Assembly: GCA_032164245.1 (NCBI GenBank)
Contig: JAVMKO010000017.1
Span: 18,886,756-18,950,755, forward strand
Direction: 5' to 3'
Source of the DNA: Sternotherus odoratus
Lineage: Eukaryota > Chordata > Testudines > Kinosternidae
DNA: 64,000 bases
In this document: one piece after another, positions 47,965 through 59,100 of the stretch
Position numbering within the stretch: position 1 is the first letter of the stretch
Layout of the letters: the number at the start of each line of letters is the position of its first letter
Notes under the pieces: model-generated
What the model was told of the DNA's origin: nothing
Databases searched by the model: none
The model's input: the letters and a program-made list of their open reading frames with translations, nothing else
Position numbers and translations under genes: made by a program

Positions 47965-48390
47965 ATAGAATCATAAAAACGTAAGGGTGGAAGGGACCTT
48001 GAGCGGTTGTCTTCTAGCTCAGCCCCCTGTGCTGAAGTGGGGAGCAAGTAAACCTGTGATCGCTGGCTGCGTCTCAAATCTTCCAGGGCTGGGGAGCCGA
48101 CCGCAGTAACGAATTCCAAGACTTCCACTAGCCTTACAGCTAGAAAGCTTTTTCTAAGGTCTAGCCAAAATCCCCCTTCCTGCAGATTAAGCCCATTACT
48201 GCTTGTCCTACCTTCAGTGGCCCCAGAGTACAATAGATCCCCATCCTCTTTCTAACAGCCCTTAACACCGAAGACTCTTCTCTTCTCAAGACTAAACATC
48301 TTTTAAATGTTTCTTCATATGTCAGGTTTTCGAAACCTTTTATCACTTGTGTTGCTGTCCTATGGACTCTCTCCAGTTTGTCCAGACTTC
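47965..48390 (-). mobile_element. CR1 LINE 3' fragment
   Basis: The plus strand reads ATAGAATCATAAAAACGTAA, then GGGTGGAAGGGACCTTGAGC, the complement of a CR1 3' end. It continues to TATGGACTCTCTCCAGTTTG near 48380, which lies in the ORF2 end of the family. Confidence 0.7.
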
Positions 48391-49629
48391 CTTCCCTGCT
48401 TATCTCTCTCCATTATTCGCCTGCTTTTCTCTCCTGGGTTGAAGACTTTGGAGTGAAAAGCAGCAGCAAATAATCTGATGCCAAGTGGAGAATGAGCTAA
48501 TCAAAGAGCCATAAAGATTAGAGATGATCCCCTGAGACTTGTTAGCTGCAACTACATCCTGGGTTAACCTTTTCCTGGGCATTGGAGTCAAGCTCACAGC
48601 AGCTCGGATTCTGTTACTGCCTGTAAATATAATAGGCATATTTGCCAAATCAGCACAAGCTCTTGTTTCGCACCTGCTCAGGTGGGGCCTGGGGAGAGAT
48701 GGTACATGCAGCAGAAAGGTATGAGGGGAGGATGGGAGCAGTAGATCAGTTGTCAGCTGCTTTAGGAGCCTGATCTGATCACACTGGGCCCATTGCATGA
48801 ACCCTGAGCTAAGTCAATATAAAGCTCGGTGCTGGGGTTGCCTGGGTAACCCAGAGCTTAGGGCTAACACTGACCTGCCCTACAAACAGGGCATGCCAGG
48901 AGTTCAAGATTGTGGATGAATTTATGTATTAATTCCTCAATGCAGCACCAGGCCACTAAATCCTAGCTGATCCCTTTGGGCTGCAGATCTGTTTTCCCAG
49001 CCAGTATCACCAGTGGCTGTACGGTTCGATTTCACTGGTCCCACCGGGCTGGCCTTGTGTGTCATCACCCAGTGTGTATAAAGGAAGAATCCAGTAGGAT
49101 TTCTGGAAGAATAACAGCTCGTTTTGTTTAAACAAGTTTTTTCTAGGCTTTCCTCCCAGCTCCTCAAGCGTGGGGCCAATGCACGACTTACCGTGGCGTG
49201 CCTGTGAGCAGCAGGTATGGGTGTCCTTAGAATACAGTGAGGGTCATGTTCACATTAATCCCAAACCCTGGCCAGGACATCCAGGGCAAAAGGGAGGCTA
49301 GGAGCCTTTCTAGTCTGTTATACAGGTTCTTGTATTGCCCTCAGCACCCTAGTACCCGAGCACACACTACTCCTGCATTAAGCAGTTGCCTCTCATCCTC
49401 TTTCCAGGGAAGAATACGGGGCAGTGGAAGGGTTTGGTAGGGTTCCCTCCTCACTATGTCCATGTTAAAGAAGGCGGGTCGGAGCAGTGCCTCTGGCAGT
49501 GGGAGTTTGTGCACAGTCTCAGACCAGCCCCCCAGAAGCCTCTGTCTCCCACACAGACCAGCTTTATCCTCATGGTAGGAAACTCCACTGTGCCTGAGAG
49601 GTGGAGTTGTTGGCCATGGCTCTCACCCA

Positions 49630-49830
49630 GTGTCTTAGACCTTTACAGGTCCTTGTCCTTGACTCTCTTGCCTATGGGAAGCCAGCCTAAAGGGTGGAGG
49701 ACAGGCCGGATGGGCTCACAATAGCCCGTGGTGCTGAGGAGATGTACTGCAGTATCCTGTGCTAGCTGGAGTTTCCTACGGCCTGCTGGTTCGTGCCTTC
49801 CCAAAGGACAAGTCTGCCTGGCCCTGAAGA
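49630..49830 (-). repeat. L2-like LINE fragment
   Basis: TGGGAAGCCAGCCTAAAGGG, GTGCTGAGGAGATGTACTGC and GCTAGCTGGAGTTTCCTACG match the block at 8315-8410 with scattered changes, so the two are copies of one old element. Confidence 0.5.
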
Positions 49831-51203
49831 ACAATAGTGTCCTCTTGCCCTAAAATCCAGGCAGGTGCCTCTGGGCCAGTGCAGCGTACAAGGGGCTCTG
49901 CCCCTTTGTTCACCACACAAGGAGGAGACTCTCCGGGTCAGATGGCCTGAGGGGGCTGCAGTGCTGCTGGGGTTGGTCCCAAAGCTCCTCCCCACCCCGA
50001 GGCCTGCATGGCAGAGAAGGTGCAGGCCAGAGGCCCAGGGCTTTGTCTCAGATCACATCAGCTGCAGATGCATTGTTGAACCTCCCCGCCCGCTGCTGGC
50101 CCCTGGCAGCACTTGCTCAACCCCAGTGCCTCCGATTGCAAGGAGCCATCGTCTCCACTCCTGAGTAATGAATACCTTGGAGAGGTTCCTTCCCGCAGCC
50201 CATTTTCTTTGGACCCGGCTCGGCGGATGTAATGGCACCGCAGTGTTGCTGGGACCAAGCCACGTGTTCAGCGCTCGGGCGGGGGCTCCAGCCCGTGGCT
50301 GCCCGCGGTTCCTGTACACACCGTGCTGTGTGTTTACACTGCGGTGGGCCGGACGCTCCACAGGCGTGAGCCATTGCCTTGCGCTCGGCGGTGAATGGAA
50401 GCAGAACAGGCAGGAGCGGGGAGGATGCTGATGAGAAGTGATGTCTGTGGTACCCGAGGAGCGCCCTCTGTTGGCCATCCGGCCACATTGTGTGTCACCT
50501 GGAGCTGGAAGCCTGTCTCCTGAGCGAGGGGGGAGCCCGCTGTCACTGCTCAATAGGTCAATGACCTTCCTTTTCCTAGGGCAGGGCTCTGCTTGGTATG
50601 GCCCCACTGTAGCCAGCTTCAGCCTGCAGCATGGGGACCCCTTTGGAGGAGACAATCTCCAAGAAAGACCCCTGGCCAGTTCCTGCTTCAGAGAGGGGCT
50701 GTTAAGAGCAGCTTCCAGCGGCAGCCAATGATCAGAGGTTCTCAGCGGTGTAGGGTGGGACGAGAACCCACTGTGTGCAGAGGTGCAGGGTGAGGTACGG
50801 CAAGCTGAGTCCATCTTGCATTGGCTGCCTGACATCAGGCTTCCCCCTGCACCCACAGATGCCACAGAAAAGGGCAAAAGTAAAGCAAACAAGCCCTGTG
50901 TTTGAGCTCCGACTGCAGTACAGGCTGCTGAGCCCGCTCCCCCTCTCCCCCGGTGAACAGGGCCCTGACTGCATGGGCCAACTCTGCCTGGCCCCACATT
51001 GTGCAAGGTCCTGCTGTCAGCCCGTCCCCACAGCCAGGAAACACCCGTCTGCCTTAGCAATGGCCTCTGCTCCCATCCCCAGGACCCGACAGGCTGATTT
51101 TGAATGTGCAAAGGATCTGGCTCCTGGGGGGGGGTGGGGAAATGTCCCATCACTTAAGGCAGGAGCCAACAAAGCCTAGGCCAGCCCTGAGCTCAGAGGG
51201 AAG

Positions 51204-51693
51204 CTCACCCGGACCCACCGGGCCACGTGCCAGCAGGGCTCACCCGGACCCACCGGGCCACGTGCCAGCAGGGCTCACCCGGACCCACTGGGCCACGTGC
51301 CAGCAGGGCTCACCCGGACCCACCGGGCCACGTGCCAGCAGGGCTCACCCGGACCCACCGGGCCACGTGCCAGCAGGGCTCACCCGGACCCACCGGGCCA
51401 CGTGCCAGCAGGGCTCACCCGGACCCACCGGGCCACGTGCCAGCAGGGCTCACCCGGACCCACCGGGCCACGTGCCAGCAGGGCTCACCCGGACCCACCG
51501 GGCCACGTGCCAGCAGGGCTCACCCGGACCCACCGGGCCACGTGCCAGCAGGGCTCACCCGGACCCACCGGGCCACGTGCCAGCAGGGCTCACCCGGACC
51601 CACCGGGCCACGTGCCAGCAGGGCTCACCCGGACCCACCGGGCCACGTGCCAGCAGGGCTCACCCGGCCCCACTGGGCCACGTGCCAGCAGGC
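51204..51693. repeat. 35-bp minisatellite, 14 copies, each with a CACGTG E-box
   Basis: Units begin at 51204 and every 35 bases to 51659. Twelve units look identical; the third has one change in the CACCGG word and the last is variant. Each carries CACGTG (first 51224-51229, last 51679-51684) and three CpGs. The unit has no stop codon in any frame on the plus strand and 35 is not a multiple of three, so the same repeated peptide text appears in three overlapping frames. That is an artefact. Confidence 0.95.
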
Positions 51694-53022
51694 TCCCTCT
51701 GCCAGGAGCAGGGGCTATGACAAATCTGGAAGGAAGACCAGAGATGGCAGGAATAAGGCACAGCCCAGTGCCTTGCCAGTGTATAATGATCCCACAGGTA
51801 CAATACAGCAGGTAACGTCCTTCCACGCCCCACTCCTGGGTGCTCTCCAGGCCCCCTGCAGCTTTGCACCAGGCCCTTGTGCCCTGACAGCACCAGAGTG
51901 ATAGAAACAAGATGCACTTTGCAAAGGCCCCCGGGAATGATTTCTACCTGAGCTAGAAGCAAAGGGCTCCCCAGGCCTGCCGGTGAAGGGCACCATGTGG
52001 GGCGAGGCCAGGAGGGAGCAGAGCTGCTGTTTGGGATGCGGGGAGGGGAGGCAGGTTGTAAGGACCTGACAGAAAACAAGGGGATTGCGCCAGGGCTTTG
52101 CTGTCATTTGGCCTCACCTGCCCATTGGCATTTTGTGGTGCCACTCGGTCCCTGAGCTGCTGCCCTTGGTCGTGCTCCCCAGGCACCCAGCCGGGCGGGT
52201 AAGAGCGGGCTGGGGGAGCCCCCTGGACTGGCGTCACTCCCTTGTGAATACACAGCCGGTGGGTAAGGCTGTGAGTCTCACGGAGGTCACAGATTCCGGG
52301 ACCTCTGGGACTTCCACAACCGCAGCGGCTGAGCCCAGGGCCTCCTGAGCAGCCAGGGCGGCCCTAGGACCAGAAATGTTGGCCCCTGCTCGGGCGGCCC
52401 CAGGCTGACCCCCACGCCCAGGGGCAGCAGTGACTGCTGGAGCACCCCTCCCCCTCCAGGCACTGGGGTTTTTAGTGTACGTCACGAACAGGTGACTGAA
52501 AATACCGTGACTAAATCATAGCCTGTCTCATGGGCCACTTCCTCCCCTTCCCACCCTGCACCTCCCCTCCTTCCTGCACACATCGCTGGGCTGGCCTGCC
52601 CCCCGCCCCAGTGCCTGGCCGGGGTCTTTCCCAGAGGGAAGGGGAACGGGCATGGGGACCTCTTGTCTGTCCCCCCGCCCCAGGCAGATGGGACGTGGTC
52701 CTTGCTCACAAGGGGAGAACGTCCCTTTCGGTGCTGGGGCTGAATTCTGGGATGGGAGGGAATGAGAGAGTTTATATTCGGCTGCTGTCCCAGGCAGGGG
52801 CCCTTCCTCTTGCACTGTCTGAGCAGGGAAGTGGGCCAGGTTCCGCAGGGGTGGGCCCAGGGGGCAGCCCTGGAAGCAGGAAGCTCTAACGGGACGGAGA
52901 TAACCCCACTTGGGGAGAGCTCTTCTGGGAAGTCCCTAGCAGTGTGTTCAGGAAAGCGGCAAGCCTGTCCCTGGTGGGCCCCCGCCCTTGCTGAGATGGG
53001 GGGGCATCGCCTGGCTGTAGGT

Positions 53023-53146
53023 CTACCCCAGAGGGGTTGCACGCTCCAGGCTGTTCTCTGAGCCAGCGGAAGAATCCCGGGATGAGCGGCCCTGGAGGAA
53101 GCGGATAATCTTCTCAATTGTGGCCTCCTGGTACTCATGGGACCAT
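53023..53146 (-). CDS. SARM1: SARM1 exon 9, TIR C-terminus and stop
   Basis: The acceptor is GGATGCAG; 124 nt. It encodes [20 protein letters not shown] and a Ser-rich tail [14 protein letters not shown], with TAG at 53025-53023. It matches the human C-terminus almost throughout. Confidence 0.95.
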
Positions 53147-56100
53147 CTGCATCCGGGGAGAAAACGGACGATCACACCCTGCTCTACGGACTCGACAGTC
53201 TGCAGGTGAGCTCAGTGCGCCGGGCCAGGGGCACTCCCCCCCCCCCCCATGCCATTGTGACTGAAGGACCTCAATGCCTACTGGCAGAGGGCACAGGGGT
53301 GCAGACGAGTTACAGGAACCCCTGGGTCTGGTGTTTACATTCTAGTTCACCAACGCATCACGGGCAGGTTCTTCTGGATGCCGGTGCCACCTCAGCAGCT
53401 TATAACAGTGTGTGCGGGTGTCTGTCTACACTGGACAGAGTGTTCCCAGGACACTGCAGAAAGGCAGGTCCCACCACTGGGGCTTGTGTGGCTCCCACTG
53501 GGAGTCGGGCAGTGTGCTGAGGCGCAGGCTAGCCGGGAGCTTGTGGGACGTCGGGAGGAGGTAACCAGCGCTCTGTGTCCCGTGAGGAGCAAAGGAGAGA
53601 GATGATCTCTCTGCGGGGCGCAGACAGACATCCTGGGGGAGGGGAGCGGACATCAGGGTCACCTGAAAGCAGGGTCTTGGCCAGACTTTGCGGTGGGCAG
53701 CAGCTCATGAGACCAGGGCGACTTGCGAGCAGCGTCCAGGCACGTGAGGCTTTGATTTGACGTGTAACTCTTTGTTCCAGTATGAATCTCTGTTCTCTGC
53801 TACATACACTGGAGTGGTGTGTGTGACGCAGAGCTGGGTCTCAGCTCGCTGGGGGGGCTGTTCCTTTGGGAACATCCCTCAGGGCTGAACATTGCAGGGG
53901 GCTTGGAGTGTCCTATCGCTCACCTGCGTGAGAGCCTGCCTGTGGCTAGCAGAGGCAGAGAGCTGAACCCCAGTGGCACATAAAAGACTCCCTCCTGCTC
54001 TGGCCCCATGGTAGCGAGGTGCCTCCCAACCCGAGAAGCCTGGGCCACGGGCATGGTGGGGACCACCGCCCCTCCTGGGGTGCCATTCAAAGTGTTGGGG
54101 GCCACGTCTGGGATCCTGCACTAGTGGCAAGCAGAGCTCAGCAAAGAACAACAGGAGCAATGAAGGAGCTGGAGTGATTGGGTCGGGAGGAGGGGTGGAT
54201 GGAGCTCAGTCCGCCCTGCTTGGCTGAAGGACAACAGGAGACACAAGATCTGCCTGCAAGTAGCCGAGGGGCCAAACGACCAAGGAGGGAGGAGAATTAT
54301 TTCAAGGGAGACCAGAAGCAGAAATTCCACCTCCCAGATGAGATGGGTCCCAGCTGCAGAGAGGCCGGCACCCCCTGCCCTGAACTTGGGAGGTTCAGCG
54401 GCCTGCGTCTGCTCTCTCACCCGCTCCCCGCCTGGAGACTGCAGCGCGCTGCCCACACTCCACACAAGTCAGCAGCCACCGCAAGAGCCCGGCTGGGACA
54501 GGGCCCCGCCCGCACTTACTTGATGCCGTTAAATTTCAGGACAGCCCTCATGTCCTCAGGAAGATCCTGTGGATCAGGCCACTCAAAATGGTCAGCCACA
54601 GGGATGATGTTCTTCCCACAGCTCAGGGCCGTCACGATCTCCTGCAGGGAAAGCCCAGAGCTTAGCCCACAGATCTCGCATGGCAGACAGAGCCCTCCCC
54701 CTCCTGCGATGCCACCACGTCCCTCTGAGCTCCAGCCCGGGGTTCTCACCTTGTGCACCCAGTCCTTGCGGTCAGGGTCCCCCATGCACTTATCCAGGGT
54801 GTTGGGCGAGAGAACCAGCACGAAGTTGCGGGCGCTCATCACGCTCTGGATCAGCTTGTCCTCAAACTTCCCCGCCTCCAGCTTCTCCACATCGATGAAC
54901 ACGCTGAAGCCATGCAGCTGCAGATGGACCTTCAGCAGGCTGGGAGCCAGAGGAGCACAGCACCATCAGGGCACCTCCTCGGGCCCCCGCAGGTCCTGCC
55001 CTGTCCCGGGGGCACCGGGAGATAGAGGAGCAGAGAACAGAGCCCTCGCCATGGGAGCTGTGGCTCAGGTCTGCGCAGGCTCCAGGCACCTGGACTGTCC
55101 CAGAACTAACAGGGAGGGAGCTGTAAGCCCTGCCTCTGACTGGGCCACCGAGGAACCTGCAAGTCAGCATCAGCAGGTGTGACCAACGGATAGAATCCTT
55201 CCTCTGACTTGTGTGAAGGGGCCAGACCTGACCCTGTAACTTGACCCGGGGGGGGGTAGGTCACCTGACCTGCCCGGGAAGGAAAGACACAGGAATGCAG
55301 GGGTGTGGCTGGAGAGAGGGGTTAGTCTGGTTGGGCTGGGGGCTGGCAAGGAGCTGCAGGCAGGCTCTGCCTGGCTCTTGGGCCCCCAAAATGGACCCAG
55401 CGGAGGGGTCGCGTTTGCTCTACCTAGAGAATGTTCCGGTCATCGAATAAACCTCTGTTTTACTGGCTGGGTGAGAGTCACGTCTGACTGTAGAGTGGGG
55501 TGCAGAATCCACGGGCTCCCCCAGGACCCCGCCCGGGCGGACTCGCTGAGGGAAGCGCACGGAGGGGCAGAAGGTGCTGAATGCTCCGAGGTCAGACCCA
55601 GGAAGGTTGAAGTGGGAATCTCTAAGGCTCCCAGCCTTGGAGACAGGCTGTGTACAGAGAGAGGACGCTTTCCCCGGGAGTCCTAAGTGACTTCATAGGG
55701 AGCAAGTTCCAGACCCTCGCCCCGGGCACTCTGTGACAGCAGGGAAGCAAGATGGGGTTTGGGGGCCGAATTCCCCCTCCAGTCTGCTCTGCTCTCACTG
55801 AGCCTTCCGGCACGGTCCCCTCCCGCTGCTGCTCTGCCCCATGGGGCTGCAGCCTGCACCGCTGTCCCTCTCTGTCCGCACAGAGATCCCAGCTCATTCC
55901 TAAGCATCAGCACGTGACGCAGAATGGGACCCATTGCGCCTTCCCCTGCAGTGGGTCCGCCGGCGCAATCCCCTCGGCACTCACCTGGCCAGCTGGGAGC
56001 CAGAGCTCCGTCGGTAGCTGATAAACACGTCGGGCCCCTCGGAGGTGGATTTGCAGCCACTGCACGGCAGGGGAGAGTGAAGCATTTCTAGATATGAGAG

Positions 56101-59100
56101 TGGATAGCAGCGAAGAGTTAATGGTGACCTCTGAACGGTCACCCGGCAGCCAGAGACCAGCCCTGGCTGGGTCTGGTGCCTCTGTGCTGAGAAGGGAGCA
56201 AGGCCTTACCCCTGGCGGCAGAGAGAATGCGCATGCGGTGGAAGCCCACGTCGATGCGGCAGTCCTCCTGCAGCTGCTCCTCCGTCACGCGGTGCAGGAA
56301 GTTGCGGTCGATGCCACAAGTCACCAGGTTGTACGTGTACTGGCGAAACTTGGGGTCAACGCTGCCCAGCCAGTCAGCCAGGTTGCTGCGGTCGCAGGTG
56401 GAGTAATTTGCATATGTCTTCAGCTCCGTTAGCTCCCGGAAAAACCTGGCAAGTCAATGGATGTAAGCCTGGGGGAGGGGGATTCGGTGGGGCTCGGGGC
56501 CAGGCAGGGACTTGGGAAGAGAAGGGAGTGCCCAGGTGCTGTGGTGAAGGGTGCGTGAGAGAGCTGGACAGACAGACAGTCGATTAGCTAGTGGAAGATC
56601 TCTGCATTGAGCCGGGAAGGGGAAGGACCTGCAGCCAGCGGAGCAGAATCCAGGGTCAGTCTGCAGCTTTCTGAGTAGTGCACAGGGCCCCATCCCAGCT
56701 CCTGTGCTGAGGAGAGAACTTCCCCGGCAGCAGGAGGGGGGCACAGGGCCCCAAGAGCCCAGGCCTCTCCCAGTGTGAGGTCAGAGGCAGCTGCTCTGGT
56801 GCTCCTGTGACAGCGGGGACAGCAGGGGAGAGACGAAGGTCTTTGCCCTGGACTCTGCAGTGACTGCGGTGGGAGAGGCCAGCACGCCCACGGTCCGTCC
56901 TACCTCTTCCGGATGATGCTAGAGGCCATCCCTAGATCTTCCTGCAGATCCGGCTCCGTCAGTCGCAGCAGCAAGTCCCCATCCACCTCATGCTCCTGCC
57001 AGGAGAGGAGAGCCCCATGAGAGCCGCCCAGGGCAGAGGCTCAGCCTGGGGACATGGATAAGATGGTCATGCAGTGTGTGGTGAGCAGGCCACATGGGGC
57101 TCTCAGCTCCAGTGCCCTAAGCCATTCCCTTCCCCATCCAGAGATGGGGCCTCTCCCTCCAGACTCCCACTCCTGCTCTGGCTATCGGTCTGGGTGGGCC
57201 GATTGCCCCAGCTGTGATCAGGCAGGGATTCTCCTCTGGGCTGGCCTCCTGCTCTGGGGCTTGCAGCACTGGTGAGACAGGGCTGGTCTAGTCCTGTCCA
57301 GCTCTCCTCAAGGCTGAAGGTGCCAGGTGGAGATGAGTCCTGGAGTGGCAGGAATTGCTCTGGGTGACGGTGTATCTCTAGGGTTCCTCGTTACACAGGG
57401 TTACAGGGTGGGTGTGATGTTGCACTCCATATGCTTTATGGAAATATGCTTATGAGAGTCAATATAATGTCACTGGAATATGCTGTGTGCAAAAGGCCTC
57501 TTGTAAGGAATCATTATAAAGCTTATAATCTACCGAATGTGTTCATCCTATTTGTATGTATCACTTTTGTATCGGAGACTAGAAAGATGAAATATGACTC
57601 CAAAGTCCTATTGTACTTATGCAAAGTGTGGGCCATTTATGGTGGCTTAGGATCTTAATGGCTCCCATTAACTAGGACAATTGGTAGGAAATGGTTCTGT
57701 TTACTTGTAAACCTTCCTGTGTTCCTGTGAGTCTGGCCAGAAATAATGGAGGCTTGGGGGTCTCACAGGACATGTGACCATGTCACCTGTTCTGGAATCC
57801 ATCTTAAACCTGGGGCTTTTCCATCGGGAAGGAGGGGTGGGGACCCAGAGAGACAAGATTCCCATCCTGTGCCAAAGCTATCAAAGGGGGTGAACAGAAC
57901 AGAGGGGGCTGCAGTCATGAGAAAACCCCAAGGTACCACCTGAGCTGGCACAAGGGCTGGACCAGGGGAAAGGATTGGGCCCAGACTAGGAAGGAGTCCA
58001 GTCTGTGAAATAAACGTATTGGAACATCTCTAAGGATGAGATTTCCCTGTATTCAGTTTCTTAATGTATTAGGCTTAGACTTGAGTGTTTTGTTTTATTT
58101 TGCTTGGTAACTTACTTGGTTCTGTCTGTTAATTCTTGAAACCACTGAAATCCTACTTTTTATACCTAATAAAATCACTTTGGATTGCTAGTAAACCCAG
58201 AGTAAGTGATTGATACCGGGGAGAGCAAACGGCCGTGCACATCTCTCTGTCAGTGTTATAGAGGGTGGACAATTGATGAGTTTATCCTGTATAAGATTTA
58301 TACAGAGTAAAATGGATTTATTTGGGGTTTGGATCCCATTGGGTGCTGGGGACAGGTGAGCTGCTGAGCAGTTTTTGTTAGTCTGCAGCTTTGGGGCATG
58401 GACCAGCCCTGGGTCTGGGTTGCAGCAGGCTGGCCTGTCCGGCTCAACAAGGCAGGTTCTGGAGTCCCAAGCCCTCAGGAAAAATGGGCTCAGAGGTAAT
58501 TTCAGCACATCAGGTGACAGTCCCAAGCGGGGCTCTGTGACCAAACCCATCACAGCTGGTTCTTTGTGTGTTCCCAGCAAAGAGCCTGTCAACTGCCCCT
58601 TTCCCCACAAACATGCCCTACCAGGAAGCTTTGGCAGTATTTGTTGAATCCAATCTGTTGCAGCCATGTCTGCACCTCCAGGGGTTTCCAGCTGGAGACG
58701 GTGGGCAGGATCCGTTGAGGCACCTCCTCACCCATCATGCGCAGCACCTTCTTGGCCAGCGATGAGGCGGTGGTGTTGGTGGAGTAACACACTATCCTCT
58801 TCAGGCTCTGGGCAGCCCCAATCTCACTGAAAATCTGGGCACAGAAGAGCCGGAGCCATCACATCCTTGTTCTGCAGTCCTGGCACCTGGGCATTTCAGG
58901 ACTACCACAGCCCGGGGGGAGCAAGCCATACCCCATTTCCCAGAGGCCGCAGGGCTGCTTGGATGCAACCTCAGTGCCCCCCCCATCTACTTGTCTCAGG
59001 TAACCCTGTCCCCCCAAACCCAGCCTTACCTTGGTTTTCTTCTGCCTGGCTTTGATGGCGGCCTCTATGCACAGGTAGAAGAGAGCGATGCACTGCGCCT

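Larger units (their letters stand above)
46794..53022. other. region between convergent SLC46A1 and SARM1
   Basis: This is 6.2 kb from the SLC46A1 poly(A) signal to the SARM1 stop. It holds CR1 and L2-like fragments and the 35-bp minisatellite. No exon-like block was found. Scanning by eye I found no AATAAA or ATTAAA for the minus strand here; the nearest minus-strand AATAAA is at 46678-46683, inside the SLC46A1 3' UTR. Part or all of this region may therefore be SARM1 3' UTR. GC content rises from about 49.9 kb to the right edge. Confidence 0.55.

Noticed and set aside
50053..51153. 366-codon minus-strand open frame
   Set aside because: It has no recognisable domain, overlaps other open frames on both strands in GC-rich DNA, and lacks start or splice context. 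I leave it as non-coding, possibly SARM1 3' UTR.
51100..51901. Long open frames of more than 170 codons with a repeated Gly/Pro-rich peptide
   Set aside because: They come from the 35-bp minisatellite: the period is not a multiple of three, so the same peptide text appears in all three plus frames. There is no splice or homology support.
54178..55182. 334-codon plus-strand frame over SARM1 exons 7 and 8
   Set aside because: It lies opposite the conserved TIR exons and their introns and is an antisense shadow.
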